From Cacajao melanocephalus (lineage: Eukaryota > Chordata > Mammalia > Primates > Pitheciidae), in assembly GCA_963573385.1 (NCBI GenBank), contig CAUYLG010071549.1, positions 62,001 through 126,000 on the forward strand: a stretch of 64,000 nt of DNA. The letters run 5' to 3'. A program made the translations under genes and the position numbers. Position 1 is the stretch's first letter, and every line of letters begins with the position of its first letter. The notes below the pieces were generated by a model, which was given only the letters and a program-made list of their open reading frames with translations, ran no database searches and was not told where the DNA came from. Of the stretch, positions 1-11,555 are shown one piece after another.

Positions 1-939
1 GACAGAGGCTCCTCTTTGCCTGACAACAGGTGCAGTTGTTTCCTCACTCCTTCTTGTCAGGCCCCAGATGGCTGCTGGGCCCCCAGCCATGGACAACATC
101 TTCCAAGCCCACACAGCACCTCCAAGGAGCACCTGGCATGTGCGCCTCTCCAGGGTGAGAATTCAGTCCAGCCTGGTGCAGCTCACCACCTGGGCGCTCC
201 TTGGAGATGTCGTGTGGGCTTGGCATGCAGGAGGGAGCTCACCACCCAGCCAGGGATGCCTTCTTGCCAGGGGCTGGGAGGGGAGCCCATTTCACAGATG
301 GGATACACTGAGGGACTAGCGACCTATGTGACTGGTCTGGGTTGGGTCTGGAGGGGGAAGGGGGCAAGAGAGGTGCTAGGGGTCCTGAGACATCTGAACT
401 GAAATGGGCGTCTCTTCTTCACTTTGGCTTTCTCTCCACCTGAACTTCCCTATTCACTGTCTTGTTGGTGCCTCCCACTTATTCCTTGAGGTAGGCATAA
501 CCGTCCCACTTAAGAGGACACAGAGAGAGGCTCAGGAGAGCTGGGTGGAGGGCCATGCTGCCTGCAGGACATGAGTGGAAAGGGGTGAGGAGGGATCCGG
601 GGTGCTCACCCCTCAGTGCCCAGCAGAGTCTCAGGAAGCACCTGCTGGCTCATAGAGGGAATCCACTGGAGCTGTGGGTTTCCAGGTCCCCCTTAACCTT
701 CCCTCGCCAGGAGGGCCGATGCCAGCTGCTGCACCCCTTCCTCTGAGCCCTGCTGTTGGGGCTGTCCCAAGCCTCCTCTTTAGCAGTGTCTTTCATCCCG
801 GACTCTAACTGTCATCCCACTGCAACTTCCCTGCCCTGTGTCACTCTCCCGCCTGCCCTGTCCACGTCTTCCTCTCTCCTCCACACCAGCTGCCATGTTC
901 TTATAACATCCCAGGGAACCCGGGGCCTGGGCTCTTAGC

Positions 940-1050
940 TCAGTAACCAACATGCTGTGTGACCCTGGACAGGTCCCTGACCCTCTCTGGACCCCTGCTT
1001 CCCCATCTGTCATTGAGGAGGTTAGGGAAGCTTGGATGCTCTACGAACAT
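940..1050 (+). mobile_element. MIR fragment
   Basis: Contains the MIR core in sense order: CTGTGTGACCCTGGACAGGT, then the CTTCCCCATCTGTCA segment. Confidence 0.7.
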
Positions 1051-1664
1051 AAAACCCACATACCAAATGCACAGGCGGATGTGCTGCTGGGCATCTGGGG
1101 CGTCGGGCTCCTGGCTCACTTCTTGACCCTTCTGGGGTCCCTGGAGAAGCTGGTCTGGGGACTGAGCTGCCAGGCAGTGCCACCCTCTGCACCCCCGAGT
1201 CCCTACCTGGGGGCTCCATCTGCTCTCAAACCCTTCAGTGTCTCTGTCTCTGGCCTCTGCCCAAGTCCCCTCTGTTCCTGAACCTATCCTTGCCCTGAGG
1301 CAATGGTGGTTGCCCCTGTCACTGGAGTCAGCTCCTGGCAGAATTATCTCCCTCCATTCGAGCTTCCATTAGTCGGTAAGTGCATCGGGCCCAGACAGGG
1401 CACTGGGGAGACGCAGCGGCCATAAATCACCATGGCTCTCCCCAGCCCAGCTGCCAATGGCCTGAGAGCTCTGCTGGCTCAGCAGAGGAAGGCTCCCTTC
1501 CTGGAGGAGCTGAGGCCAGGGCTGGGAGTGGCTGTGTGAGTGACAGCAGCATAGGGGTGTGGCGGGTATTTGGCTACCCACCTGGTCACCTCTGGGGTAT
1601 GACATTGTGCCAGCAGTGTCCATGTGCAGTGTCACCTGGAGATCCCAAAAAGAAGGGGCTATGG

Positions 1665-1800
1665 TAGGGACCTTGACAAGTCATTGCGGCTCAGAGCTTA
1701 CAGATAAGTTTCCTTATCTGTAAAATGGGTGATCATATCAATCTCGCAGGGTTCACAGAAGGATCATTAAGACCATGCCCCTGCCCAACAAAAAAAATGT
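1665..1800 (+). mobile_element. MIR fragment
   Basis: Carries CCTTATCTGTAAAATGGG followed by the CGCAGGGTT...AGGATCATTAA part of the MIR consensus in sense order. Confidence 0.75.
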
Positions 1801-2089
1801 CCAGCATGGAGCCTGCCAGGGAGTATGACTCAATACACGGTCGCTTTCCTCCCCACGGTGGGGGCTCAGAGCTGGGAATGGCAGCTGCTCGCCTATGCTT
1901 AAAGCCACAGCTTTTCCACTATGCTCTTGTCTTATGTTGCTGGACAGAGACAGCCCTTTGGCTTTGGATGCAAGCTGCTGGAGACCAGACAAATCTCAGC
2001 AGAGCTTGCAGAAGTCAGAGCCACTGTTTGGAAAGCCCTCTCCATTCAGTCCGGGCTGGTGGAGTGCTTTTGGCTTTCTCCATGAACGA

Positions 2090-2225
2090 AGTTTGGTTGA
2101 GAAAATTAAATGAGATCACAGGGGTGATATTAAAAGAGCAAATTACTTTAAAGGGCTTCTGCTCGTTCCAGATCTGACTGAGGATGGATGGTGCTAATTA
2201 TGAACGAGTAGTCGCCTCTCAGTAA
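2090..2225. promoter_or_regulatory. Candidate conserved non-coding element
   Basis: An AT-rich unique block in GC-rich intron with homeodomain-like cores: GAGCAAATTACTTTAAAG near 2136 and GTGCTAATTATGAAC near 2190. It has no repeat signature. Enhancer function is inferred only from composition and motifs. Confidence 0.3.
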
Positions 2226-2489
2226 AGCCTGTCCCTAAAGGCCTGGGTGTTTCTAAGTCAAGGACCCTGGAAGTGAGAGCCCCAGGCTCCTTTTGTGTCC
2301 GTTTGTATTCTCTTCCCCCATAATCAGTGGGACCTGGTGATGTCTGGAAGTCTGGGCCATCTAGGAAATACTTCTTACCACCCTGTGGGCTGATAAACAA
2401 CTGCTAGGACTTCCGAGAATGACAACTTGGTGATGACGCTTGCATCACCACCACATCAACCCACATCAATCCACAGAGCAATCTAGCAG

Positions 2490-2960
2490 CATGTACAAAG
2501 GAGGGCATGACTTCTTACCTAGAATTCTACTTCTGGGAAGCTCTCCCAAGGAACCCCACAAGCTGTAAGCATAGAGATGTCCAATGCAGTGTTATTTACC
2601 AGAGTAAGATGCCCAGCAAAGGGAGAACTGGTTGAGTAAATTAAAGCATATCCGCAGTGTGGGTTCTTCTCAGGTATGAATGGCTAATTATGAAGTCGGC
2701 ATAATGATACAAGAAAGGTTCATGGAATAATGTTAAGAGTAGAGGCCGGAGCATGAAATGAAACATGTAAGTATACGATGACACCATAAAACAAACCTGG
2801 ACATGAGCCTGAAAGGAAACACACTAATATGGAAATAGTGGTTGGATCTGGATGGGATTAAAGGTGATTATTTTTCAAACCTTTGTTCCCACTATTTGGG
2901 GAAATATGGCAACATTATCTGGATTGTATAAACAAATAAACAAGCCACTTCCTGGACCCA
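2490..2960 (+). mobile_element. Old L1M 3'-end fragment
   Basis: Matches the familiar L1M 3' region in sense order: an AGATGTCCAATGCAGTGTTATTTACC-like segment, the GAGTAAATTAAAGCATATCC segment, then the TAGTGGTTGGATCTGGATGG / GGTGATTATTTTTC segment. Heavily diverged. Confidence 0.7.
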
Positions 2961-3014
2961 GAAATAGTGGGGAAAGGGTCAGTGCCTGGTGTTGTTTCTA
3001 AGGGCCCCAGGCTG

Positions 3015-3328
3015 CTGTTCTGGAAGCCAGGCCGATGGTGGAGAGGCTCGCCACGTGCACAGCTGGAGCCTGGGGGGCCAGGGTGGTGGAGCTCACCATA
3101 TTCACTCCTGGAGCCTGGGGGGCCTCCGTGGTGGAGCTCACCATGTGCACAACTGGAGCCTGGGGGGGCCAGGGTGGTGGAGCTCACCACATTCACAGCT
3201 GGAGCCTGTGGGGGCCTCCATGGTGGAGCTTGCCGCGTGCACAGCTGGAGTCTACAGGGGCCAGGGTGCTGGAGCTCACTGCATGCACAGCTGGAGCCTG
3301 TGGGGGCCTGGGTGGGGTCATCCACCCT
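3015..3328 (+). repeat. 46-bp minisatellite, about 6-7 copies, alternating A/B types
   Basis: The motif AGCTGGAGCCTG recurs every 46 bases (near 3061, 3107, 3151, 3197, 3243 and 3289), each followed by GGTGGAGCTCACC. Neighbouring copies alternate: one type has GGGGCCAGGGTGG and an ATTCAC tail, the other has GGGCCTCCGTGG and a GTGCAC tail, so the higher-order unit is 92 bp. Because 46 is not a multiple of 3 and the repeat lacks stops, several frames stay open on both strands; these are not genes. Confidence 0.9.
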
Positions 3329-3329
3329 G

Positions 3330-5275
3330 CTCCGTGCACCTGTTGCCACAGGAAGGCCTCTCTGGGGATGTCCCATTGTTCTCTAGCCAAGAGGAAGGTG
3401 GGAGGCAGGGAGAATGGCTGGTTCGAAAGCCAGGAAATAAATCTCCCTCCCCCCAGCCCAGCCTCTCCATTCAGGCCAGCTTATTGATGGGGACCCAGGG
3501 GGCCCGGGGACAGTGAGCCGACTTCCCAGGACTCGTGAGAAAACCTCCCTGCGCCAGGCCCACACTGTCTTGTGGACTCTAGGGGCCTATCCAGAGGCTT
3601 CCTCTGGCCATTTCCTGACATTGTCAGCCCTATGCCCCCCTACGACAGCAGGACGCCAGGTACCCATGGTCCCAGAGCCATTTGTACTCCTCCAGATCAC
3701 CATAGAAGTTTGAGGCCCAGGCCCTGCGACAGGCAGTGGGTAAAACAATCACCATGAGCCCTTTCAGATCTGATAGTCTGTGAAGGGAGTAGACTCCTGC
3801 CAGCCCCAGTAGGACACACAACCCCCTCTGCTAGGTATTAGGTAGGAAGCCACAGACATTTGCATATAATTTACATTACTTTGCATAACCACCTGCTATA
3901 GGGGAAAGAGCATTGAACCAAGAGTCAGACCTCAGAGTCCAGTCCCAACAATACTGCTGACGTGATGTGACCATGAGCTCACTTTTATCCTCTCTACTAG
4001 GCATCAGTTTCCCCCTGTGCTGAATTGGGAAACTGGACTGCTGGTTGGCGAGCGTGGACATGGCCAAGGGTTGATGGAGCTGACATGACAGAGTGGGCCA
4101 GAAGGACACATCTGGAACCAGAAGGGGGTCCCTGAAACCCCCCTTCTCCCAGCAGTGATCGCCACCTTAGAAAATGGGAGACATGCATGAACCAGCTTTC
4201 CTAGTGTCCTGGGGGCCCCTGCTCCCCTACGGACCAGGGTACAGTGTCCCCCTCTGACTCTCAGGCTATGCTGATCCCTGGGGAGGGGAACGCTCACACC
4301 CCCACCAAGCTCTCTTGCCCGTCCTCCCCTTGGCAGCCCTGGGGAAACCAACAGCTTCTGACACCCTGGAAATGCTTTCAGCCAGGAACCAGGGAGCCTG
4401 GCAGGGGAGAGGGAGACAAAGCCCCAGGTTGCCCTGGGACTGAGTGGACTCGGCACACACACACACAGAGCAGCCCCACTGTGGCCGGGACCGGAAAAAT
4501 GCTGGGGAGCAGTGACATCAGACACCCTTAGCCTTCCCTGCCAGCCTGCCCACCTGCTACAGGTATTTCCAGGGCAGTGGAGGAGAAGGTGGAAAGAAAG
4601 CCTCATTCCCAGGAAGTGGCGCTGCTGCTGCTCTTCCCTGGGCATGGTGTTGGGGGAAGGGCAGGACACCAAAACCTGGGAACTGTCCACTCCTTGGCCT
4701 GGGCCTTGCAGTAGGGTGGCCAGCATCACCAAGCTAAGGGGAAAGGAGGTGCTGGGGCCCCTTTAAAATGGCAGGGCTGTGGCACTTCCGATACTCAGTG
4801 CTGGGGAGGGCTGGGCCTTTGGGTTCCACCTAAGGCTGGAGCCTGCGGAGGGCAAGTGTGAGAAGCAGAGGGTGCAGACCCAGAGTCCACAGGTGAGGAG
4901 GTGGAGAGTGGAAAGAGAAGGTAGAGGTCTGAGCTGCCAGGAAGCGAACAGCTAAGAGGGACACGGGGGAAAGGCCCTGGGATCATGGGAAATGGCCAGT
5001 GTTCTGGACACGGGTCCGGGTGCTTGTGCTGTCTTCTCTCCCCCCGTCCCTCGAGTTCTCTAGGAAAACCCCCTCTTCTTTGCCCTAACCCCTAAGCCTC
5101 ACCTCCCCATCTACCGTCTACTCTCCTGGGAAGACCTGAACAGACTGCCAGGCTGAGTCAGGTCCTGAGGGTCTCTGGGGTTCCTGCTGTCCCTTCTTGC
5201 CCGCTCTCTGGAATGTACGTCGCTGCTCCCAATGCCTTCCCTCTGCTTGCGGGTGCTGTCTAACAAGGCAGGTCC
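3330..5275. other. Unique GC-rich intron, no gene
   Basis: Apart from a MIR relic (about 3885-4040) and a very short CA run near 4455, this is unique sequence with long chance frames (up to 242 codons, minus strand 4004-4732) that show no recognisable domain. Confidence 0.5.
3885..4040 (+). mobile_element. MIR fragment
   Basis: Diverged MIR: a GAGCATTGAACCAAGAGTCAG segment, then GTGATGTGACC and GGCATCAGTTTCCCCCTGTG. Confidence 0.6.
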
Positions 5276-5279
5276 CGGT

Positions 5280-5490
5280 GAAGGGGTCTGGCCTTGGGCA
5301 AATCACTTCACCTCTCTGAGCCTGTTCGTTTCACAATAAGATGGGAGAAATGATACCTATCTCACAGAGTTAGGGTTGTTCTAAAGAATAAATGAGGTAA
5401 TGCATACGACAAGCTTGCGCACAGTGCCTGGCACATAATAAAAGCTGAAAAACTGCTAGTGGCTGTCATTATTAGCAACCTCTCCAAGCC
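5280..5490 (+). mobile_element. MIR element, long copy
   Basis: Nearly the full MIR core and 3' part: GGGCAAATCACTTCACCTCT, GAGTTAGGGTTGTTCT, AATAAATGAGGTAATGCA and CAGTGCCTGGCACATAATAA. Confidence 0.85.
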
Positions 5491-5580
5491 CAGGTTTCCT
5501 CTTTTGCACAATGCAATACCAGCCCCGCCTTCACAGGGTAATTGTGAGATTAGAGGGATGACAGATTTGAAAGCGCTCTA
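5490..5580 (+). mobile_element. Second adjacent MIR fragment
   Basis: CCAGGTTTCCTCTTTTGCAC, then CACAGGGTAATTGTGAGATTA, directly following the previous MIR in the same orientation. Confidence 0.6.
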
Positions 5581-5754
5581 ACAGAAGCGGGCAATGAGGT
5601 GGAGGGCATGGCTGCTGTTATCTGCAGGGTTCTGGGACTCCTCGCGGGACACTCGGTAGGCAGCAGGTCAAACTCTGTCCCACCCAGTGCAGAGACACAA
5701 AAGGGAGCCACCCTCACAGCCGGTTGCTCTATCAAGCTTTCTGCTGCTCAGGCC

Positions 5755-5850
5755 CAAAGTCGGCCCATTTGAGAGACAGCAAAACCGGTCCAAAGAGGGT
5801 AAGAGATCAGCCTAGAGTCACACCGTGAAGGACCAACTATGAAGGGACTA
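5755..5850 (-). mobile_element. MIR fragment, antisense
   Basis: GAGAGACAGCAAAACCGGTC, AAAGAGGGTAAGAGATCA and AGAGTCACACCG correspond to the antisense MIR core. Confidence 0.55.
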
Positions 5851-5932
5851 GACCAGAAAGATAAAACTCAAGATTCAGACAACACTGAAGAGTGTGTTAA
5901 CCGTCCCTTCACCCCCTTTTAAAGCACAGCAT

Positions 5933-6238
5933 GACCGGGTGCGGTAGCTCACACCTGTAATACTGGCACTTTGGGAAGCCGAGGTGGGCGGATCACCTGA
6001 GGTGAGGAGTTCGAGACCAGCCTGACCAACATGAAGAAACCCTTGTCTCTGTTAAAAATACAAAATTAGCCAGGCATGGTGGCACATGCCTGTAATCCCA
6101 GCTACTCGGGAGGCTGAGGCAGGAGAATCACTTGAACCCGCGAGGTGGAGGTTGCAGTGAGTCTGAGATCACGCTATTACATTCCAGCATGAACAACAAG
6201 AGCGAAACTCCGTCTCAAAAACAAAACCAACCAAACAA
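5933..6238 (+). mobile_element. AluS-like element
   Basis: Full dimeric Alu, 5' end GACCGGGTGCGGTAGCTCAC, ending in a degenerate A/C-rich tail. Target duplication AAAGCACAG at 5921-5929 and 6239-6247. Confidence 0.93.
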
Positions 6239-7329
6239 AAAGCACAGGCGTTTGGAAAAATATTGTAATATATATGTGATACTTATTTTTAACCCAGATT
6301 TCAAATCACTTTTTTGTTGGAGGAGGTGAAGGAGAACATTACATAGCACTTCATTTACTTACAAAGCTGTCATACCTGGTACACTTAAACAGGCAAAGTC
6401 CCAGAAAAGCAAGGTCAATTTGAGAGGAAATAAAATGAATGGCTTGAAGTATCCATCCCCAGCCTGTGGGTTTTTTTCCTGGGGAAAAACAACTTAAAGA
6501 AAAATAAATACTTTCAATTCTTCTCTGCTTGTGCTTCAGCCTGTGGTGCTGAGACTCTCACAGGAGAAGAATTACCTCGGTTCATTCATTCCCCCATGTG
6601 GCAGGGGTTTCAGATATGGATGGAGCCCAGGGTCTTAGCAGGAACCAGGTACACTCTGCAACTTTAATCACTTTGTCTGCAGGCATGAGTGAAACAATCT
6701 CAAGAGACAGCCAGCATTTAAAAGCAAATTTATTAAGGTAGGCACCACCTTCCTGACACAATGGCACATGATGGATTCTCATTTCCCATGGTGGGGCAAA
6801 TGGAAAATTGCTCTCACAGATGGGGAGATAAACTGTGCTCTGGGGCCTACAAGTCTGAAGTCCAGCGTGGCTGCCAGAAGAAAATCCAATTTGCCTTTAA
6901 TACCATGTACAGTGTTTCTATTATACCTACCACCTACTACATCAAAAGGTAAACGTTTAAAAGTTTAAAAACCGCATATGAAGACTACAGCTGCAGGGAC
7001 CAGTCTCAGAAAGAAACATCATCAGTTTGTCTATCCAGGCTTTGAAGATTCTACCTTCCTTACCCTGACCTCTGACAGGGAAACTCCTTCGGCAGGAGGG
7101 AGGATTCTCTAATCATCCAGGCAAGCAGCAGGGTAACCTCTGACAGATTACCCGCTTTCTGAGTCCTCGTTTCCATGTCAATGTATTTGGAAGACTGAAA
7201 TAAAACAAGGACAGCCACACCTTGGTACAATTACTGCCATGGCTGAGTCCATGACAGACATCACTAATCAACCCCACTGAACCTGATCTGAGTCTCTGAA
7301 TCAGCACAGCTCCTGAAAGTCATTATTGT

Positions 7330-7440
7330 TTGTTCAGGGTTGGTAGCAAGAGGAAACCTATTTGCCATCCCTGAATGCAGTGATCTCTAGAGTCCCTTCC
7401 ACCTCTAGCATGCTGTAAGTATTCCTCTCTTCAGTGTCTA
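7330..7440 (+). mobile_element. MIR-related fragment
   Basis: GTGATCTCTAGAGTCCCTTC followed by CACCTCTAGCATGCTGTAA matches the alternative MIR 3' segment. Confidence 0.5.
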
Positions 7441-8499
7441 CTATGTATCTAGATCTATATTAGAATCTGTGGGAGGCGGAGAAGTATACTCCCATAGATT
7501 ACAAATGAGAAAAGTTATCTCTTTTGGGGTGCTGGGAGGTAGGAGGGGGATAACCCTTCAGGAAACCACTGCAGTTCAGCAACAACGCTTGAGAATTTAG
7601 CTCTGGATCTGTTTTGGCACGTGCCCAGCCTGAGAGCCACCACCTCCACATCCCACACCACAGCAGACATCACTAATTAATGTTGACTTCTGCAAATGAG
7701 TCCAGATGTGACCCTAGATTTCTCAACATGACACCCGGGGCAGTCACCCTCAAACTTTCAAAACAGCCACCTGAGATAAACCGTTTGCCACTGCTGCCCT
7801 AGATTTTGAGGTACAGGCTATACAGGTCTGGGGAGGTTGGGGCTATAAGGAAGGGATTCCTGGGAAAGTCAGGAATGAAGTTGGGACTTGAGGAAGCATC
7901 CACACACCCAAGCCAGGCCAGAGAGATGAAGAGGAGAGGCCAGGGCTGGGAGAAGGGCAACAACGGGAACTTCCAGGAGAGGCTTAGCTCATGTAACTCA
8001 GTAGGGGGCATCCCATTTGGACCCAGCAGCATGGTTGGTGGGGTAGTGGGTCAAAGTCATCCCTAGGGCCGGAGCGGGGGGGGTGGAAAGGGGTTCTGAT
8101 GTCTTCCCCACTGGCACCCCCCTTCATTCAAGGCATCCTGGGTAGCAAGGCCTCTGGCACCACCTGGTAAGAGGCCTTCAGCAGGCAGGTGGGCTCAGGC
8201 CCGGCGGAGTTTGCCATGGGCTCCCAGCACGCCTGCCCTGCTCAAGACTGCTGAGATGCCTGGTGTCACAACCGTCCCCTGAAGAGGCACAGGGATGGGC
8301 ACCTGTGGGCACACACTTTCCACTTGGCTCCTCTGGGCTGTTCTCCTGAGCCTTAACACATGCCTGGGGAGAGGAACCATGTCCCCACCCCATCCCAGCC
8401 AGAACCATGGCCTGAGCACCAGAGTGGGAACAGGGACATCTGGGCTCCAAAAGCCCTCATGGCACTGGGATACATGGCCAGTGCCCCAAAGAGGGACAT

Positions 8500-8600
8500 T
8501 TCCAGAAGATTGTCTAAGCAATCGGTCTGTTCCATGCCCTAACCTCCTGCAGCCTTGGTTTTTCCTTCTGTATAATGGACTACCCCACCAATCAGATATC
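8500..8600 (+). mobile_element. MIR fragment
   Basis: CTGCAGCCTTGGTTTTTCCT and TCTGTATAATGGAC correspond to the MIR core. Confidence 0.5.
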
Positions 8601-9391
8601 TGCACTTTCCACTGGGCTGCCTTCTACCTGCTCTGTGGTTTGTGGCTGTGGGAGAGAGATGAGGGTGGCAGGAGGAGCCGGGGACCATGCCAGGGAACTC
8701 TCCTGCAGTTAGAAATGGCAGATGGCTCTGGATCTCAAGGGCCTTGCCTGTATAGCATGGTCTTGGCACAGAGGTGCAAGGTGCGTTCCGCAGGGCCAGG
8801 GCCCATCCCAGCTGAACAAGCTTGGAATATATACTCACCCATAAGGATATCACTCTCTGTCACTTTTGTCCCCACCCCCTGGGGAGCCCTTGGCCCTTGC
8901 AAGCTGGTGCTAGGGCAGCTGGGCCGAGTTTCAAGGGGCAGCCGGGGGCTGGCAATCCCAAATGGGGTCCCTTTGGCAGCCTAGCTGTGTCAGAGCAAGA
9001 GCTTAGACCCTGCCAGGTTATTGGTACCCAGGCTATAGGCTCTGGTGGGCAGTATGCCTGAGAAGCCCAGGAGGACTTTGTAGCTGGTGCCAGCCCGCAG
9101 CATGTGAGCTGGCTGGAGATGTGGCCATGGTCACGTTCTCATGAGTGTGTTCAACCCTGGGGTTAGGTGCCTGTGTGGGGCTGTGTAAAAAGGAACTGAA
9201 AGCTTGGACACAGAATGGGACATCTGAATGCCAAGCTGGGGCCCAGTAGCCTCGTCCGAGGGAGCTATGTTTGGGATCACCTGGCCAAAAGATGCAAATA
9301 CAAGCATATGTGTACGTACTGCCCACAGGAAGAAGTGGGGTGCAGGTGGGAGTAGAGATGGCTGATCTGACAGGGTGTGTGTTTTACATCT

Positions 9392-9401
9392 CTGTGTGTG
9401 T

Positions 9402-9440
<39 letters not shown>
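9392..9440 (+). repeat. (TG)n microsatellite
   Basis: About 24 TG units with one TA interruption. Cys/Val and Thr/His open frames across it are artefacts. Confidence 0.97.
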
Positions 9441-9441
<1 letters not shown>

Positions 9442-9619
9442 TGCCTGTACCCACTGCTTCAGTGTGCCTGCCTGTAAGTGGGTACATGTCAATGTTCTCA
9501 TAGAGAGTTCAGGCATCCTCTGGTGTGTACCCTTGAGCACGTACACAGGTCTGTGGGAAAGTGCATGCCTAGAAGCCACTTTTAAAACAGAGACCTTGGG
9601 TTGCAAAGAAAAATGATGA

Positions 9620-9780
9620 AATTCTTAAGAACACCAAGTGCAGCAGATATGAGCCGTTCTACTGGGGGTTGTTAAACTAACCGTGTGTCCATTCTGCCTA
9701 ATACATAAATTACTAATGTAAATTAAAGGATAATTGAAGCCCTTTAGGCCCAAATATTTAAATTATTTAACAGGCAGCCA
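9620..9780. promoter_or_regulatory. Candidate AT-rich conserved non-coding element
   Basis: Unique AT-rich block with ATAAATTACTAATG, TAAATTAAAGGATAATTG and AAATATTTAAATTATTTAA, embedded in GC-rich intron. No repeat match is recognised. Function inferred. Confidence 0.3.
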
Positions 9781-10895
9781 GGAATAGGAGAAAAAGGAAG
9801 AGCTGAGTTTAACACCCAGAGAGAAAAGTGCCAACTCATGGAAGTAGGGGAAAGTAGGCCCCTCTTCTCCCCTGCCTCCCGCTTGGCCATTCCCTTCTGG
9901 AGGTGCAGGGGGTTTTCTCCCTGGGCTCTGTGTGTATTGCCTCCCTCTTGGCCATATGCCCTCCCAGGGTGTCCCTGCTTGGGAAAGTGCTGCCAAGGCC
10001 AGAGGCAAGGCTGCCTGCCTGAGAGGTGGGAGCCAGTGGGGAGCTCAACTTCTCTTCTGCTCCTCAGAGACAGGACCCAAGGAGGCCCCAAGACTGCTAC
10101 CAAGAGCTGAGAGCTGCTACCAGGGACCTGGGTGCTTGGATGGTTCCCAGGGTAAAACCAGCATCCCCTTCCCTGAGATACCGCAAGCCTGGCAAGGCAG
10201 TGCTAGAAGAGCTTTGGCAGAGGGGAGAGAGAAGGGGGCAATTGAGTCCACTCCTCCCCATTATACAGAGTAGGAAAGTAAAGGCCAGTAGGAGGAGGTG
10301 AATCAGCAGCTTGCCAAAGGCAGATGGGGTATTCCCATCCTTTCTCCTTTTCCCTGAGGCCCCAAGAGGAGTTTTCCAGGTCTCAAGGACACAAGTAAGA
10401 CCGCCAAATCACTAGGGAGCCTTACTTCACCTGGGTTCGACATCCCAGGCCAAAGCAAATAAGGAAGCATGTCTTTCCTGAGCCCCTGGTCTGATTTCTA
10501 CAGAACTTGCCGCCTGGTTTCTTTGTTCTGTGGTACAGAACTCCCAACCATGCAAAGATCCCAGTGTGAGGGCTGTGGCTTGCTCACATCCATGCTGGGG
10601 CCTGGGGACTTGGGGTGTACAGCAGAGGAAGGCCCTGACTCAGGTTCCCGAAACAGCCCAGCTCAGCTGGGACCAGGGTGCCAGGTTAAAGTGCAGAGGG
10701 TCAGATCTGGGAGCTCAGAAGGTGAGGCCGCCAGCTGACTGCAACACCTGGGAGCCTGTCTAACAAGAAAGAAACAAGCCGGGCCTGTGATTCACCTCTC
10801 CTCTCTGCACGTTAGCCAGGTGGGGTGGGTGGTGGGGTCGGTACTGCTGGAAGGCTGGGCAGATGGAACAGCGCCTTCCCTATAGCTCTGGCCCT
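9781..10895. other. Unique GC-rich intron, no gene
   Basis: No exon or gene is recognised; contains one antisense MIR fragment at about 10235-10325. Confidence 0.4.
10235..10325 (-). mobile_element. MIR fragment, antisense
   Basis: CCCCATTATACAGAGTAGGA, AAGTAAAGGCCAG and GCAGCTTGCCAAAGGC. Confidence 0.55.
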
Positions 10896-10899
10896 CTCT

Positions 10900-11040
10900 G
10901 CACACCCAGTGCCAACGGCACCTGCTCCAGGGAGCCTTCCCTGATGTTCTCGATGTTCCCTCTGCAGCCTGAGACGCTGTCACATCTGTGTGACCTCTCT
11001 GTTCTGACTCTGTAGGCACCTTCAGGGCTTTACTGTCCTA
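10900..11040 (+). mobile_element. L2 3'-end fragment
   Basis: Contains CTCCAGGGAGCCTTCCCTGA, the hallmark of the L2 3' region, followed by diverged L2-like sequence. Confidence 0.55.
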
Positions 11041-11555
11041 TTGTCTCAAGGAACCTGTGTGAAAAGGCTGGTGGTCTATGATTGCTCAGCTGCGAGCTTC
11101 CTGGACAATGCTGCTGGGCCTGGATGTGGCCCCGGCGAACTACCTGGGCTATGCACTTCCTCATCTGGTTTGCGCTGGCATCTGGGCAAAGGCCAGAGGC
11201 TGAGCACTCCTGGAGCTGACACTCTCCAGGTAGCACGGACAGGATCAGACAGGTCCTGGATGGCTGCAGGGTGGGGCTCTGGTCACACAGGGAGTGGGTA
11301 AGGGAGTGTGAATGACTCAGTGTCAAGTCCCTGCTGCAGGGAGCACCGTGAATCTGGAGTGTGATCATGCCAGAGGGAGCCCACCGGCGGGTCAGCCACC
11401 CTCTGCTCCCCTCTCTGGCCTGGGTCTTAGTCATGTTGACAGTATGGATATAGTCTTGGCTTTATCTTCTTCAAAGAGTGGGTGTGGGATCAAAAGAATG
11501 TGGCTGGCTGTGAAAGGGTTTTGACAGATGTGGAGCACTGGGATGATTCTATTCA

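Larger units (their letters stand above)
1..2480. other. Mostly unique GC-rich intron with MIR fragments
   Basis: No exon signals are seen. MIR relics lie at about 940-1050 and 1665-1800. Two patches look constrained: 1360-1450 (contains CCATAAATCACCATGG) and the AT-rich 2090-2225. The remainder is unremarkable. Confidence 0.5.
6250..9385. other. Unique intron, no gene
   Basis: Mixed AT- and GC-rich unique sequence with two MIR relics (about 7330-7440 and 8500-8600). Frames up to 229 codons (plus strand 8295-8984) carry no recognisable domain and are best read as chance. Confidence 0.45.

Noticed and set aside
3015..3328. Possible CRISPR-like array
   Set aside because: Copies are contiguous with no unique spacers, and the context is a primate intron; it is a minisatellite.
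2915..3516. Overlapping open frames of 139-175 codons on both strands at 3.0-3.5 kb
   Set aside because: They follow the stop-free 46-bp minisatellite in several frames at once; repeat-driven, not coding.
4004..4732. A 242-codon minus-strand frame
   Set aside because: No domain, no conserved-looking splice context, GC-rich unique intron; chance.
7254..7677. Repeated word CAGACATCACTAAT (7255 and 7664)
   Set aside because: The surroundings do not align beyond the 14-base word; too short to call a duplication.
8295..8984. A 229-codon plus-strand frame
   Set aside because: Overlapped by frames on the other strand and containing a MIR relic; no domain.
9131..9616. His/Thr and Cys/Val-rich frames
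   Set aside because: Translation of the (TG)n microsatellite.
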